Source: Sphaerolaimus hirsutus
Lineage: Eukaryota > Nematoda > Chromadorea > Monhysterida > Sphaerolaimidae
DNA: 64,000 bases
Assembly (NCBI GenBank): GCA_964036195.1
Contig: OZ038459.1
Span: 3,345,206-3,409,205 of the forward strand
Direction of reading: 5' to 3'
The notes under the pieces are model-generated. The model was not told the DNA's origin. It saw nothing but the letters and a program-made list of their open reading frames with translations, and did no database searches. Below are positions 36,701 through 51,211 of the stretch, piece after piece. A program made the translations under genes and the position numbers. Position 1 is the first letter of the stretch. Every line of letters begins with the position of its first letter.

Positions 36701-38964
36701 AGGGGCAGACTACATCATCATGGCGATGAAAGGTATGAGTCTAACCAAAACTTATGTATTTGTAAGATTGCCAAATCTCACCAATTTTTTGAGTGCATGT
36801 TGGGTGCATTCACTTGTAATTGCGCGTAAGTGCGGTGTACATACTCGTGTCGCGGGTGGGGGGGCGTGTAAGAACATAATTGTGCAATTAGTTCCCCCAA
36901 CCCCAAATCGATGTAGGTAAATACATACAAAAATAGACCCTAATTAAGCGATTATTGCCCCGGCAGTTTTGTGCGTGCCGGGCGTTTGTGCGTACCGGGT
37001 TTTCATTTTGTACGTGCAGGGCGTTTGTGCGTGCCGGGCGTTTGTGCGTAGGAGGCCTGGCCCCTCGAAACACCCCTCAAAATTTGCACCCTGAAAAAAT
37101 AAACCCCCTGGCTGTATTTCGAGGAAATATGGAAGGTACTACATGCCGGTACTTCATACCACAGCAACCGGACAACTTCATTTGCAATATAATGCAACAC
37201 TATGCATTTGAACGCTCGTCATCAAGCCTTGAATTGGGATGAAAACCAGTTGACATAAAATGTCGTTGAAAACTAGTGCGTGTAGGCCCATTTTTTGGTT
37301 AAAGTTTGGAATATCCTTGCAATTGCATGGACATGGTTTACAAAATAAGCAGATAGAGGGTTTGTTCTTCCTGTAACATACTTACAGTAAGACATTTATT
37401 ATACTTATGTAACTCATGCAGGCAAGGTCTTTTTACATAAGAAAAATGATTATTTTTTTGTACTACTTGGCGCTTTTTTGGCGCTTTATAAAACATTAGC
37501 GCCAAGCGCCAAAAGCGCCATGGCGCTTTTCGGTAGCACAGCGCCAAGCGCCAATGGCGCCACAGCAAAAAGGCGCCAAGCGCCAGCGCCATGGCGCTTT
37601 TACATCACTACCCCTGGGGGTGTCACGGGGGAATACGGTTATTTTTACTGCAAAACAATGGAAAAATATCAAAATCCCGTGTCGTGGCAGGGTTCTCACG
37701 TATGTACTGGCCATCACAGTTCTCACTTGCCTTGCCACATACTTGCCAAATGCACCACTCACTAAAAACGAGTCCACAACCCCCAACTACCCCCCCCCAG
37801 GTGCTAGTGCGCGCAAAGACCTCCGCCCCAGACTTCATGCAGCGTCTAATCAGCAGGGAATCCGCAGAGGGGGAGCCAGTCCGCTGGTCGGTCAAAGTTA
37901 TTGGGGACCCCCCGCCCACTGTGCGCTGGTTGAGAAATGGGGACCCCATTCCCAATTGTCCAGAGGTGCAGCTGCTCGACGAGGGACAGGGGGTGTTCAC
38001 GCTTTATATACCTAAGGTGGGAGGGTTGGGGGGTTGATTTTTGGGGGTGTTTTGTGTGGGTGGTTGGTAGAAAGGTGGGTGTTAGGTTTCTGTTGTGGAA
38101 TTGCATTGAACTTCGATATTTCGCTAAAACTTGAATTTTACGAAAACCTGAATTTTACTAAAACCAATCCTGATGGGGTGTAACGATTTGCTATCTACCT
38201 GAAAACCACAGGGGTACAAACCTAAAAAGCCCTGTTTCACCCTCATTTCTGGCACACAGCAGACCTGTCAAATTACAGCACTCAAGTCGATCCACTTCCA
38301 ACCTTCAAAAACGTCCATAAAAACAAAAAAAAACGAAAAAATTTCAGGTGGAGCAAGCTGACGCGGGTCAGTTCACCGCGCACGCTGAAAATGCCGCTGG
38401 GGAAGCGCGCAGCACGGCAGATTTAGTTGTGCGGCCACCAGGCGCCCCGCCAAGTCAATATTATCACGTGACACAGGTAAGGCTCGGGGAAATTGGTCCT
38501 ACACACACTAGTTGACATTGACAAGGACACCAAATGTCAACTGGGACTGGGACCAGCTAAGATTCACATCACCCATTGTCATGAATAGCATGTATCAAGT
38601 TTATAGAGATTTATTTTATATTTTATGTTGTTGTAAGAGATTATTATGTTGTAACAGAGTTTTTTTTCCCAGGTTTTTTTATAGATTTAATTGTATGTTA
38701 TTTTTGAGAGTTACTCTGATATTATTGAAATATCTTGTCCAAAAACTAATAATTTTTTCAATCCTAGTCATGAAGCTAAAACACAATAACCCCCCCCCAA
38801 ACCAGGTAACCCAAGCCCGTCAAGTGGCAGGCCAGGAAGTCTCTCGCAATGAAACTTACTCTGTGGAGACCCCCTCGGGGACCAAGACACCAGTGCTGCA
38901 TGGACCCCCTGCGACGCAAATGAAAAAACCCGCACCCCCAGCTGTCCCACCAAAAAGGAGGTAG
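15716..38964 (+). CDS. CCDC141/CAMDI-like protein: spectrin-type repeats plus five Ig domains (5' exon not found)
   Basis: Exons: 15716-15895, 16516-16610, 16952-17127, 18722-18870, 19136-19251, 19780-19885, 20318-20497, 21112-21292, 21736-21872, 23751-23873, 24376-24546, 25210-25360, 27079-27227, 28217-28397, 29059-29153, 29346-29544, 29919-30051, 30693-30837, 31343-31489, 32898-33084, 33575-33727, 34130-34183, 34918-35055, 35429-35619, 37801-38016, 38348-38476, 38806-38964; 4,041 nt, in frame, TAG stop. The first exon opens in phase 0 after an acceptor with no Met, so an upstream exon is missing. Residues 1-120 (DNWVQLRVDKCEPPMLDVGS…VYEAMAASLGGAWKELN) recall the CCDC141 N-terminus. Spectrin-like helical segments (VDQWTALDASW, IEQWLR, WMETTLQRR) run to about residue 720. 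Five I-set Ig domains follow, each split by an intron; only Ig1 keeps both Cys. The tail is proline-rich and ends AVPPKRR. A cytoskeletal scaffold role is inferred. The exon 8/9 join (alternative donor 21289) and the borders at 18871, 29154 and 33728 are uncertain. Confidence 0.8.
16118..16375. mobile_element. TAGTGATG…CATCACTA GCGCCA-rich foldback
   Basis: Ends TAGTGATG and CATCACTA are inverted. Flanks CTTGAATG and CTTGAATC match at 7 of 8 bases, an hAT-style 8-bp duplication. The inside is almost wholly GCGCCAAGCGCCA and its complement. In intron 1. Confidence 0.7.
16611..16951 (+). mobile_element. Harbinger-like MITE pieces making up intron 2
   Basis: The donor itself is an element end: CAG|GTGACACGCACGCACCCTGG with GAAAATGTC units behind it. 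A second left end (GCAGTCGCGCACCCTGTAAAG, about 16783) and a GGGGGTATTTCG foldback (about 16808-16915) follow. The intron closes with GTGTCAACTCCCCCAG. The 3' end is too worn to name with certainty. Confidence 0.5.
17446..17968. mobile_element. CCTTGAATAAGACCCC foldback variant
   Basis: Starts CCGTATATCCTTGAATAAGACCCC and ends GGTCTTATTCAAGGATATAAGG, with GGGGGAGTTATTCAAGGGGGG units inside. A sister of the CCGTATTTCCTCGAAATA family. In intron 3. Confidence 0.7.
18094..18515. mobile_element. CCTCGAATAAGACCCC foldback variant
   Basis: Starts ACCGCAAATCCTCGAATAAG and ends GGTCTTATTCGAGGATTCAGGGTA, in intron 3. Related copies are at 24668-24994 and 55499-55875. Confidence 0.7.
18871..19132 (+). 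mobile_element. Introner-like MITE forming intron 4 at a CTG target
   Basis: The element begins GTGTCAATCCTAGACCCTGTG directly after exon base 18870 (…AGA CTG) and ends GGGTCTGGGACTGCCCC. CTA (19133-19135) then GTC GAC continues the exon. CTG/CTA is the presumed target duplication. Frames on both sides are fixed by neighbouring phases, so a simple GT(18871)-AG(19136) splice would shift the frame by one base. In-frame borders are GT-TA, TG-AG or GT-GT. A longer product, GT(18873)-AG(19116), would keep the frame by reading VVWDCPL from the element's end. The interior is inverted TGTAAAATGTCAAGTGTC / GACACTTGACATTTTACA arms. Confidence 0.8.
19455..19573. mobile_element. ACCGTATTTCCTCGAAATA-family foldback
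   Basis: Starts TACCGTATTTCCTCGAAATACCC and ends GGTAATTCGAGGAAATACGGTA. In intron 5. Confidence 0.75.
19886..20314 (+). mobile_element. Introner-like MITE forming intron 6
   Basis: Starts GTGCCACTCCCGGACCCTGT right after …GAG CAG and ends CAGTGTCCGGGACTGCCCC. AAG follows, then the exon AGC GAC ACT. The duplication is CAG, worn to AAG on the right. Splicing GT(19886)-AG(20317) is canonical and phase 0. A CACACACTGGTTGTCAACTGG-type element is nested at about 20020-20100. Confidence 0.8.
21299..21432. repeat. G-rich minisatellite behind a donor site
   Basis: Four units of about 35-39 bases, GGGGGTTTTGAGGGGGTAGA plus GTTGGGGGGCTTT, start 10 bases into intron 8. They give long false reading frames on both strands. 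Confidence 0.75.
22163..22862. mobile_element. CCTCGAAATACCCCC foldback with a nested long palindrome
   Basis: Outer ends TATTCCTCGAAATACCCCCGGGG and GGGTATTTCGAGGAAATACGGTA. Inserted at 22361-22651 is a near-perfect inverted repeat with arms of about 135 bases, from AAACACCTTCCCGGTCACGT to ACGTGACCGGGAAGGTGTTT, turning over near 22505. In intron 9. Confidence 0.75.
22920..23695. mobile_element. hAT-type non-autonomous element, CAGAGTTG family
   Basis: Ends CAGAGTTGCGAAAGTGTATT and TTTTAACAACTCTG are flanked by a perfect 8-bp duplication GTCGATAC (22912-22919 and 23696-23703). Subterminal repeats of GTATTTACACTTACACTT. It ends 55 bases before an exon, in intron 9. Confidence 0.9.
24668..24994. 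mobile_element. CCTCGAATAAGACC foldback variant
   Basis: From TACCGCATATCCTCGAATATAAC to GGTCTTATTCGAGGATGACGGTA in intron 11. It shares an internal GACAGCAGATACATAATGTG-like stretch with the copy at 18094-18515. Confidence 0.65.
25394..26383. mobile_element. hAT-type non-autonomous element, CAGGGTTGG family, complete
   Basis: Ends CAGGGTTGGC and CCAACCCTG carry a perfect 8-bp duplication GTGCTGAG (25386-25393 and 26384-26391). The element starts 33 bases after an exon, in intron 12. The arms are AATAAAATAAAATGG-rich. A Harbinger-like end (GGGGCAGTCCCAAGCCATGT, from 25628) is nested inside, as in the sister copy at 1-900. Confidence 0.9.
26934..27058. mobile_element. TAGTGATG GCGCCA-rich foldback
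   Basis: Starts TAGTGATGTAAAAATCGC and ends CCATGGCGCTTTTAAATGTC just 20 bases before an exon. Confidence 0.55.
27834..27999. mobile_element. Harbinger-like MITE in intron 13
   Basis: Ends TGGCAGTGTCGCACCCTGTAA and TTATAGGGTGCGGGACTGGCCCC with TGACATTTAACACATTGCGTG-like interior. It is not at the splice sites. Confidence 0.65.
28074..28184. mobile_element. TAGTGATG…CATCACTA GCGCCA foldback
   Basis: Compact copy with inverted ends TAGTGATGGTAAGCGCCATGG and TGGCGCTTTTACCATCACTA. Flanks CCCGCGCG and CCCGCGAC agree at 6 of 8 bases. It lies 32 bases before an exon. Confidence 0.65.
29154..29342 (+). mobile_element. Introner-like MITE forming intron 15 at a CTG target
   Basis: Starts GTGCCAATCCCAAACCCTGT right after …TCC CTG and ends GGGTCTGAGACTGCCCC. 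It is followed by CTG (29343-29345) and the exon GTG CAC ACG. CTG/CTG is a perfect duplication. The 192-base insert carries in-frame stops, so it must be removed. In-frame excision leaves no AG at its 3' edge (for example GT-TG). The only canonical alternative I find is a weak GT(29191)-AG(29334) that would keep VPIPNPVKCAVK-type residues. Confidence 0.85.
29567..29904. mobile_element. Two adjacent ACCGTATTTCCTCGAAATA-family copies in intron 16
   Basis: A right-hand fragment ends GGTAATTCGAGGAAATACGGTA at about 29635. A second copy runs from TACCGTATTTCCTCGAAATACC (29643) to GTATTTCGAGGATATACGGTA (29904), 14 bases before an exon. Confidence 0.7.
30950..31250. repeat. MITE-derived array of GACATTTTCCAGGGCATTTTACATGTC
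   Basis: Five to six tandem units of about 50 bases (TTTTGACACTATGCATGACATTTGACATT plus CCAGGGCATTTTACATG), ending CACTCTGGGAGTAGCAC. This is an internally amplified Harbinger-like MITE in intron 18. Confidence 0.6.
31735..31866. mobile_element. Diverged Harbinger-like MITE in intron 19
   Basis: CTAGTTCCGGTCTCAAATGTC … TTTTACATGTGCTGGACTCGCCCC, with the family interior. Confidence 0.4.
32190..32675. repeat. GGAGATACCCTGTTTCGGATGATTTTTT tandem array
   Basis: The motif GGAGATACCCTGTTTCG(A/G) occurs about seven times on the plus strand (from about 32196, 32342, 32374, 32414, 32559, 32602, 32643) and once inverted (about 32228-32254). It alternates with a TACCGTAATTCGGATGATTT variant. Spacing is 30-140 bases. 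Intron 19. Confidence 0.75.
33764..34126 (+). mobile_element. Harbinger-like MITE splitting an exon at CAG
   Basis: The element GGGGGGCGGTCCCGCACTTTG … GGGTGTGGGACTGCCAC is flanked by CAG (33761-33763) and CAG (34127-34129). The right CAG is the acceptor of the exon at 34130. The left junction reads CAG|GG and gives no GT. The coding frame runs open from the exon ending at 33727 up to the element and resumes in the same frame after it (…CRVTA-DEHLCW…). The donor must be an upstream cryptic site (GT at 33728 or 33752, both phase 1) or non-canonical. Internally it has four TTTACTTTACATTTGACAC units. Confidence 0.75.
34197..34408. mobile_element. Short hAT-type element (…AACAACTCTG family)
   Basis: A perfect 8-bp duplication GCTTTTTG (34189-34196 and 34409-34416) flanks it. 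The right end TTTTAACAACTCTG matches the CAGAGTTG family; the left end is worn (TGTTGTTGTGGAAA). It sits five bases inside an intron whose donor is at 34184. Confidence 0.75.
35167..35368. mobile_element. Two short CCGTATTTCC/CCTCGAATA foldback copies in intron 23
   Basis: 35167-35246 runs TACCGTATTTCCTCGAAATACC … GGGTATTTCGAGGACATACGGTA. 35286-35368 runs AAATCCTCGAATAGGTCCCC … GTAATTCGAGGATT. Confidence 0.65.
35914..37610. mobile_element. Composite TAGTGATG…CATCACTA element with nested insertions
   Basis: The left end TAGTGATGTAAAAAGCGCC and right end GGCGCTTTTACATCACTA are flanked by a perfect 8-bp CCCCTGGG (35906-35913 and 37611-37618). Between GCGCCA-rich arms (35914-36120 and 37465-37610) lies about 1.3 kb of inserted DNA. 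This includes a CCTCGAAATACCCCCC foldback (36241-37132) that itself carries CGCACAAACGCCCGGCACG repeats (36520-36610, inverted at 36960-37045). Intron 24. Confidence 0.7.
38500..38560. repeat. TACACACACTAGTTGACA repeat end
   Basis: CCTACACACACTAGTTGACATTGACAAGGACACC is a terminus-like motif that recurs at about 6604, 20022, 28437, 37225-37285 and 43945. It is an unnamed MITE family in introns and spacers; the second end is not clear here. Confidence 0.35.
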
Positions 38965-39578
38965 GGATTTGTGTGAGGAGAGAATTTGAATTTGATTATG
39001 AATTTTTAGGCTGTCATTCTTGAAGAAGCGCTCTGTTTTATGTGTGACTTTTTGTGTTGCTTTGAGGCTTTTTTAAATGTATTTGATGTTTTTAATGTAG
39101 GTATATGCATTTTTGGGTGAGAAAATGACTGCTTTGCTGAACCATTTACTGATGGTCTACACAATTTACATGTGTGTATATCAACTGTAATGAAATTATT
39201 AGAATGGTATGTGGACAGTGCTTATTTTTGAAAACTGGTCTACTCACCAAACATTACTTGACATAATTTTTTTCTGAATTAGTTCCTTTGTTAGTACTAG
39301 ATGTCATATACATAAAAGCAGAATGTTGGTTCATAAAAATGATGTGATTTTTGTGATTACCCAAACATGAAACACATTTATTTCAAGTTGATTATTGCAG
39401 TTTCAAACTTGAATTTAGATTGAATTGAAAATGAAACCACCCACAGGAGTAACCACATATGTACAAAATTAATGGAAACATAAAAAGAAATCACCAATGG
39501 GAGAAGACATTATCACTTTGTTAAATACAATTTTATAAAATATTGTCACACCGCACAAACACAAACAGCAAACACAGA

Positions 39579-39584
39579 AATAAA
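39579..39584 (+). terminator. Polyadenylation signal AATAAA of the spectrin/Ig gene
   Basis: AATAAA lies about 615 bases after the stop codon in an AT-rich 3' UTR. It is followed at 39594-39622 by a (GATT)n microsatellite that probably marks the cleavage region or start of spacer. Confidence 0.5.
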
Positions 39585-39593
39585 ATTGTCAGT

Positions 39594-39622
39594 CGATTGA
39601 TTGATTGATTGATTGATTGAAA
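39594..39622. repeat. (GATT)n microsatellite
   Basis: Seven uninterrupted GATT units, just behind the AATAAA. Confidence 0.9.
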
Positions 39623-39853
39623 GATCAGGTACTGAGCCGATAACACAACCTTAAAGGTACTCTGTAAAGTGACATTTAATATTTACTTTTTGTCTATTTT
39701 CAGCTATTTTTGGTTGTATTTATCATCTATCTGACCCCCCACAGGGGGACAATTGTACGAGACACCTGAACACGCGAGAACGTAAGCGTCCAACACGTGA
39801 CATAAATCCATAAAACAATGTTTAATAATATGTAAAACATCCTAATGTCACCT

Positions 39854-40050
39854 GGTGACGTTCCCGCACCCTATAAAGTGTAACCTCAAGTGTCAAATAT
39901 CATGTGAAATGTTATACAAATTTGTCAATTGACATGCAAAGTGTCAACCATTCAGTAATGAAGCACTTTTTATTTTGATTGACATTTACATGACACTTGA
40001 CAGTTTGACATCTAACTTCACTCTTTACAGGGTGCGGGACTGACTGCCCC
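39854..40050. mobile_element. Harbinger-like MITE between two convergent genes
   Basis: Ends GGTGACGTTCCCGCACCCTATAAAG and TTTACAGGGTGCGGGACTGACTGCCCC. It fills much of the spacer between the spectrin/Ig gene and the tubulin stop codon. On the minus strand it supplies a possible AATAAA near 39968. Confidence 0.7.
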
Positions 40051-40104
40051 CTGACGCCCGTTCAACCAACCAACCCCCCAACCACTCACCCCCAACCCCC
40101 CAAA

Positions 40105-47002
<6,898 letters not shown>

Positions 47003-47240
47003 TTTCGCCGCTTTTTTACACTTTTCAACGCGACCAAACGGCTATTATCCTGTTAAATTAATTTCTCCACAGCTATCAATGTAATAAATATTTACATCCA
47101 CCAAAGGGATCTTAATCAAATACCGTAAAAACAGTACTGATCAATAAATACACTAAAATACGCAGGTAAATCTCAAGGCAGGGAGAATTTCGCTCAAAGC
47201 GTGTTTAGCATGTCCAGCCTTCACCCAGCTAGGGCCACAT

Positions 47241-47247
47241 TTTATAT
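47241..47247 (-). promoter_or_regulatory. Possible TATA box of the beta-tubulin gene
   Basis: On the minus strand this reads ATATAAA, 239 bases upstream of the start codon. The interval could be 5' UTR. No other core motif is clear. Confidence 0.25.
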
Positions 47248-47469
47248 GCGTCGCGGGCGCATGCATTTACCTACGCAGCGGGGCACCCCCACAAGCTTCG
47301 TATGGTTTTGTTTGGGGACGCGCGCCCGCTGCCCATGGCAACCAAATAGCGCGCCCTATAGTTACGGTGAGGCAATGAATGAGGGACTTTTGCTTGAGGG
47401 ACAAGTCCCGCAGGGAGGAGAGTTGCCATTTTTAAGGGATGAAATATTTTGTTGAAAATTTAGATAAAA

Positions 47470-48010
47470 ACTGATTTGGCAAGCGGAAACGGAAAAAAAT
47501 TTGCACTTGCCCGAAAACGGAAACGGACATTTTTTTGCACTTGCCGGAAAACGGAACGGAAAACGGAAAAAAATTGCGTGCGGAAAGCGGAACTGTGGGA
47601 CTGCCAATGGGGGTTGGGGCCTGTGGGGCTGGTTAACCCACCAAATCGCCCAGCTATCTATCTATCCCGGAGGAAAGTTGTTTGCTTGCTATCCATTGAA
47701 ATCCCCACCAAATCGGCCAGCTATCTATCTACCTATCCATTTTCAGTGATCTTTAAGAAACTTTGCCGCAATTTTTGTTCAATATCAGAATTTTGACTTT
47801 TTCATAATTTTCGCCTACAAAACCACTAGCTCATGTTCCCTATGGCCTGTTTTGGCCATTTATGCTCTTGTATACCTATTTTTACCTGCATTTATCCTAT
47901 TTTTCAGTGAAATATGGGTAAAAATAGGTATACAAGCACATATATACCCAAAAATGTCCCTCTTTTCTTCCTTCTACACCTTCAAAAAGCCTATATATTC
48001 AACCCCCGTG
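47470..48010. repeat. Degenerate CGGAAAACGG repeat and small inverted repeats in spacer
   Basis: 47470-47600 holds GCGGAAACGGAAAAAA units (a complement-like block is at 63680-63990). 47640-47740 repeats CCACCAAATCGCCCAGCTATC twice. 47867-47945 is an inverted pair around TGTATACCTATTTTTACC. Confidence 0.5.
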
Positions 48011-48167
48011 AACCCCCCCCATAAAAAAATTGCAGCCATGAGTCCCTCCAGAGGAGCGATTTGCTATCTATCCGACCCCCGGAGGGTCAAAATCTGGACA
48101 CCCGCAGTATGTCCCAGATATCCCATTAATCTATTGTCATTGTAATTGTAAGGTACATTGAGCAGTG

Positions 48168-49052
48168 CAGAGTTGTTAAAAGGTACGTACGTTTACTCGA
48201 AAAATACGCGTACGCGCGTACGCGGTAAATACGTTTACATATACTTTTTAAAAAAATACCGTACGCACTCGTACGCGTACATTTTCAAAGCATACGCGTA
48301 CATAAAATGTATTTCAGAAAATTCAATGTGGGGGATATTTATAAAGTGACCACAGTGCTATGTATTTACAGACGTGGTTCCGTTGAATTTAAAAGATACG
48401 CGGGGGTAGCGCGCTTTAAAAAAAAACGCAACCAAATCGAAATGGCTGCGGAGACAATCCAAGTGGAAACGAGTCGCGAGAGCGACGATGGAATGGATGA
48501 TTCATCCGGCACCGCTGAAATCGGTTGCCCCATCCCAAACTCCATCCCAAACAGCCGTTGAAAGGTTGTTTAGTGCCGCTGCACTGGTTTGTGTTGGGAA
48601 AAGGTTGCACCTCGCTCCCGAAACATTACAGAAGGAGCTTTTCATTCGCTTCAATTATAAGAAGTGTTTCTAGTGATTTACCAGATTTGGATGAGTTAGG
48701 TTATATTTTTGTTGCCGCTATTCTTGCTATATTTATCTCCTACAATAAATAGACCCTGAAAACTATGTTTTCTATCATTTTCTTAAACAAAAACATATGT
48801 TGTGCTGTACACATATGAAAAAGTGCCCACTTGACACCCACTTGAAATAATATTGACGCCTCACGAAAGGTGTAGCGTCAGGAATGACGAAAAGTGGTCG
48901 TCTCTACACTCGCAAGAAAAGTACCCAAATTTACGCGTACGTACGAGTAAAAAAAAAGTATTTTACGTTTTCGATACTTTGTGGTGAGTAAAAAAAAAAT
49001 ACTTACGTTTACATATACTTTTGAAAAAAGTTCAGTAATTCTAACAACTCTG
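48168..49052 (+). mobile_element. hAT element copy A with a transposase C-terminal remnant
   Basis: 885 bases, ends CAGAGTTGTTAAAAGG and TTCTAACAACTCTG, perfect 8-bp duplication GAGCAGTG (48160-48167 and 49053-49060). A frame at 48488-48673 reads VERLFSAAALVCVGKRLHL…LQKELFIRF, the conserved hAT dimerisation region. The BED finger and catalytic domain are absent, so the copy is non-autonomous. It appears identical to copy B at 53877-54761. Confidence 0.92.
48488..48673 (+). pseudogene. hAT transposase C-terminal (dimerisation) fragment, copy A
   Basis: About 40 codons match the hAT C-terminal dimerisation domain (AVERLFSAA…LAPETLQKELFIRFNYKK then stop). The upstream residues are non-homologous and there is no catalytic core, so it is a relic carried in the MITE. 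Confidence 0.75.
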
Positions 49053-49237
49053 GAGCAGTGTAACGTATACAGTTTACTAAAAATTTGTCACTTCACTGAA
49101 AAAGTTTGAGACTTCACTGAAAATTTTCAGTCTTGAGCACTGATATTAGTCACTTTTCTGAGTGAGGGACCGGTCCCTGTGCATTTATAAATGCTAATGC
49201 TTAAGCCACTGCAAAAGATAATCAACTGCATGAAAGG

Positions 49238-49757
49238 TATCGATGGCAAGCAAAACTTCGATAATTCGAAGACGATTTAACTCTAGAAAAATCCTTTAAA
49301 ATATCTTCGAAAATTCGAAAATTCAAAAAGGTTATCGAAGTTTTTCAGTTATTTTGGTTGAAAATGTGTAGACATCGATTTCGAAACAATGTGTTGTAAG
49401 TGCAGACGTCGATTTCAAAACATCAATTCCACATGGATATTTTCGTGGCAGCAGAAGATATAAGTGCACATCTGTCTGCATTAAGAACTTGGAAAGCTGC
49501 AAAACATACAGATGTATTCAAAATTCAGCAGAAAAATTCGAAACTGATAAATTATAAACAAAAAATTGAAAAGTATTCCAAAAAATTCTAAAACTATGTT
49601 TGGCAAAAAAAAATCGAAAATTCAAAAGCTTTTTTTGCAACAAAATTTTTTTGAAAATTCGAAGTAATTTAAAATTTAACTTAAATTTTTTTCACTTTTC
49701 AGTTGTAAAACGTAACCGTCGTAACGTAACTTTTCAGTAAAACGTTTGCCATCGTTA
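49238..49757. repeat. TTCGAAAATTCGAAA repeat element
   Basis: A block of degenerate GAAAATTCGAAAATTC units bounded by CGATGGCAAGCAAAACTTCG and AAACGTTTGCCATCG. Similar edges bound the block at 51212-52474. Confidence 0.5.
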
Positions 49758-49869
49758 ATGAGAAGCGGGGCGAGAATCTTGAGGGATATGTCCGACTCGA
49801 TATTGGATTTTATCAATTCAGCCGTCAGAGGGGACCGTGTCAACTTTGTGTCAACTGATAAACATCGTG

Positions 49870-49950
49870 CACAGTTATGTAAAATGCCCTGGGAAATGGC
49901 AAACGTACGTTGACACTTTGCATGTCATTTTACATTTTACAGGGCACTTC
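49870..49950. mobile_element. Small Harbinger-like MITE fragment
   Basis: ATGTAAAATGCCCTGGGAAATGGCAAACG … TTTTACATTTTACAGGGCAC, without outer ends. Confidence 0.4.
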
Positions 49951-50083
49951 TGGGAATTACGTAAATTAAGTATAACACACAAGTGGCGAGGAACGTTCCA
50001 GGTGCGGCGAAGTAAAGTTATGCGAAAATTCAAGCACTAAGTAAACCTCACTAAAAGCATGCGCAGTCTTAACTCAAATAATT

Positions 50084-50514
50084 CCCCTGGGGCCAGATTT
50101 AATTCACCCTACAGATATTTTTAAGTTATGCACTACGCCCGACACGCGTCTCCCTACACGCCCGACAAAACCGTGTACAAAGCATAGCCGAGTTATGCGC
50201 GTAAGGCGCCCTACAAACAAATATTCGATTCAATTCTCACGTTTTGTCGGGCGCGTAGCCTACAAAATAAAAAAAAAAATAATAATAATAATATTCCTCT
50301 CCATTTTCCTTTTTCTTTTTTGTATTTTTATTCTGACAAATTGCAGCTATGCCCTACACCCGAATCGCATCTCCCGACACGCAATTGAATTGCGTTCTCG
50401 CGAGTTGCGTGCACTTAGGGCAACAGTAAACAATCTGTAGGGAGGCTGCCCGATTTCGGGCGCATTACATGCATGTAGGGCGCATTACGCGAGAATTGAA
50501 TCTGGCCCCAGGGG
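50084..50514. mobile_element. CCCCTGGGGCCAGATTTAATT foldback
   Basis: Ends CCCCTGGGGCCAGATT and AATCTGGCCCCAGGGG are exact inverted repeats. Inner arms pair GGGCGTAG and CTACACGCCC motifs. It is a relative of the element at 52936-53585. Confidence 0.75.
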
Positions 50515-51211
50515 TATTTTTCAACTAAATACGGCACAACCAGATGCACTTGTCACTTTACCATAACTTACCACTTGTCCCCATTCGAAATTGTCACCTA
50601 GAAAACATACAAACACATATTGCGATGTACGCCGAAATGCGGCACCCCGTTGCCTAGGAGCCAGTGCGCCCACGCCGTGCCCAGTAAAATAAATACACAG
50701 ATCTCTAGGGAAATTTAAATATGTCGATTTGTAGATGGAGGTTTGTGGTGTTTTCCAATTTTTTTGGTAATTTTTGTTGAAAATGCATGTGTACAAGAGA
50801 AATCTGTAGTAGGAAACCTTGGGAGGCCAAAGAACATGGATATATTCAAAACTGCACGTAAAAATTTGAAAATGGGGAAAATTCAAAGTATTTGAAAAAA
50901 TTCAAACGAAATTTGCAAATTTAAAAATTCAACTTTCCGTTTTCTGATGGCAATTTGTTTTTCTATTTCCATTAAAAAAATTTCCAGGTCATTTTACATT
51001 ATTCAGCTAAATTTTTAATTTTTCGGGCTTACTTTCTGTTTTGTGGCTCAACTTTGTTTTTGTTTTGGCTGCAATATGTTGTTTTTCCAGCATTTTGACA
51101 ACATTTTTTCCAACTGTGTTTCTAGCTTTTTCTACCGTACTTTATTTCACTACACGTGGAATATCGGTTCCGGTTCGCGTATGAGCTTCGGTTCCAGTTA
51201 TTAGTTACAAC

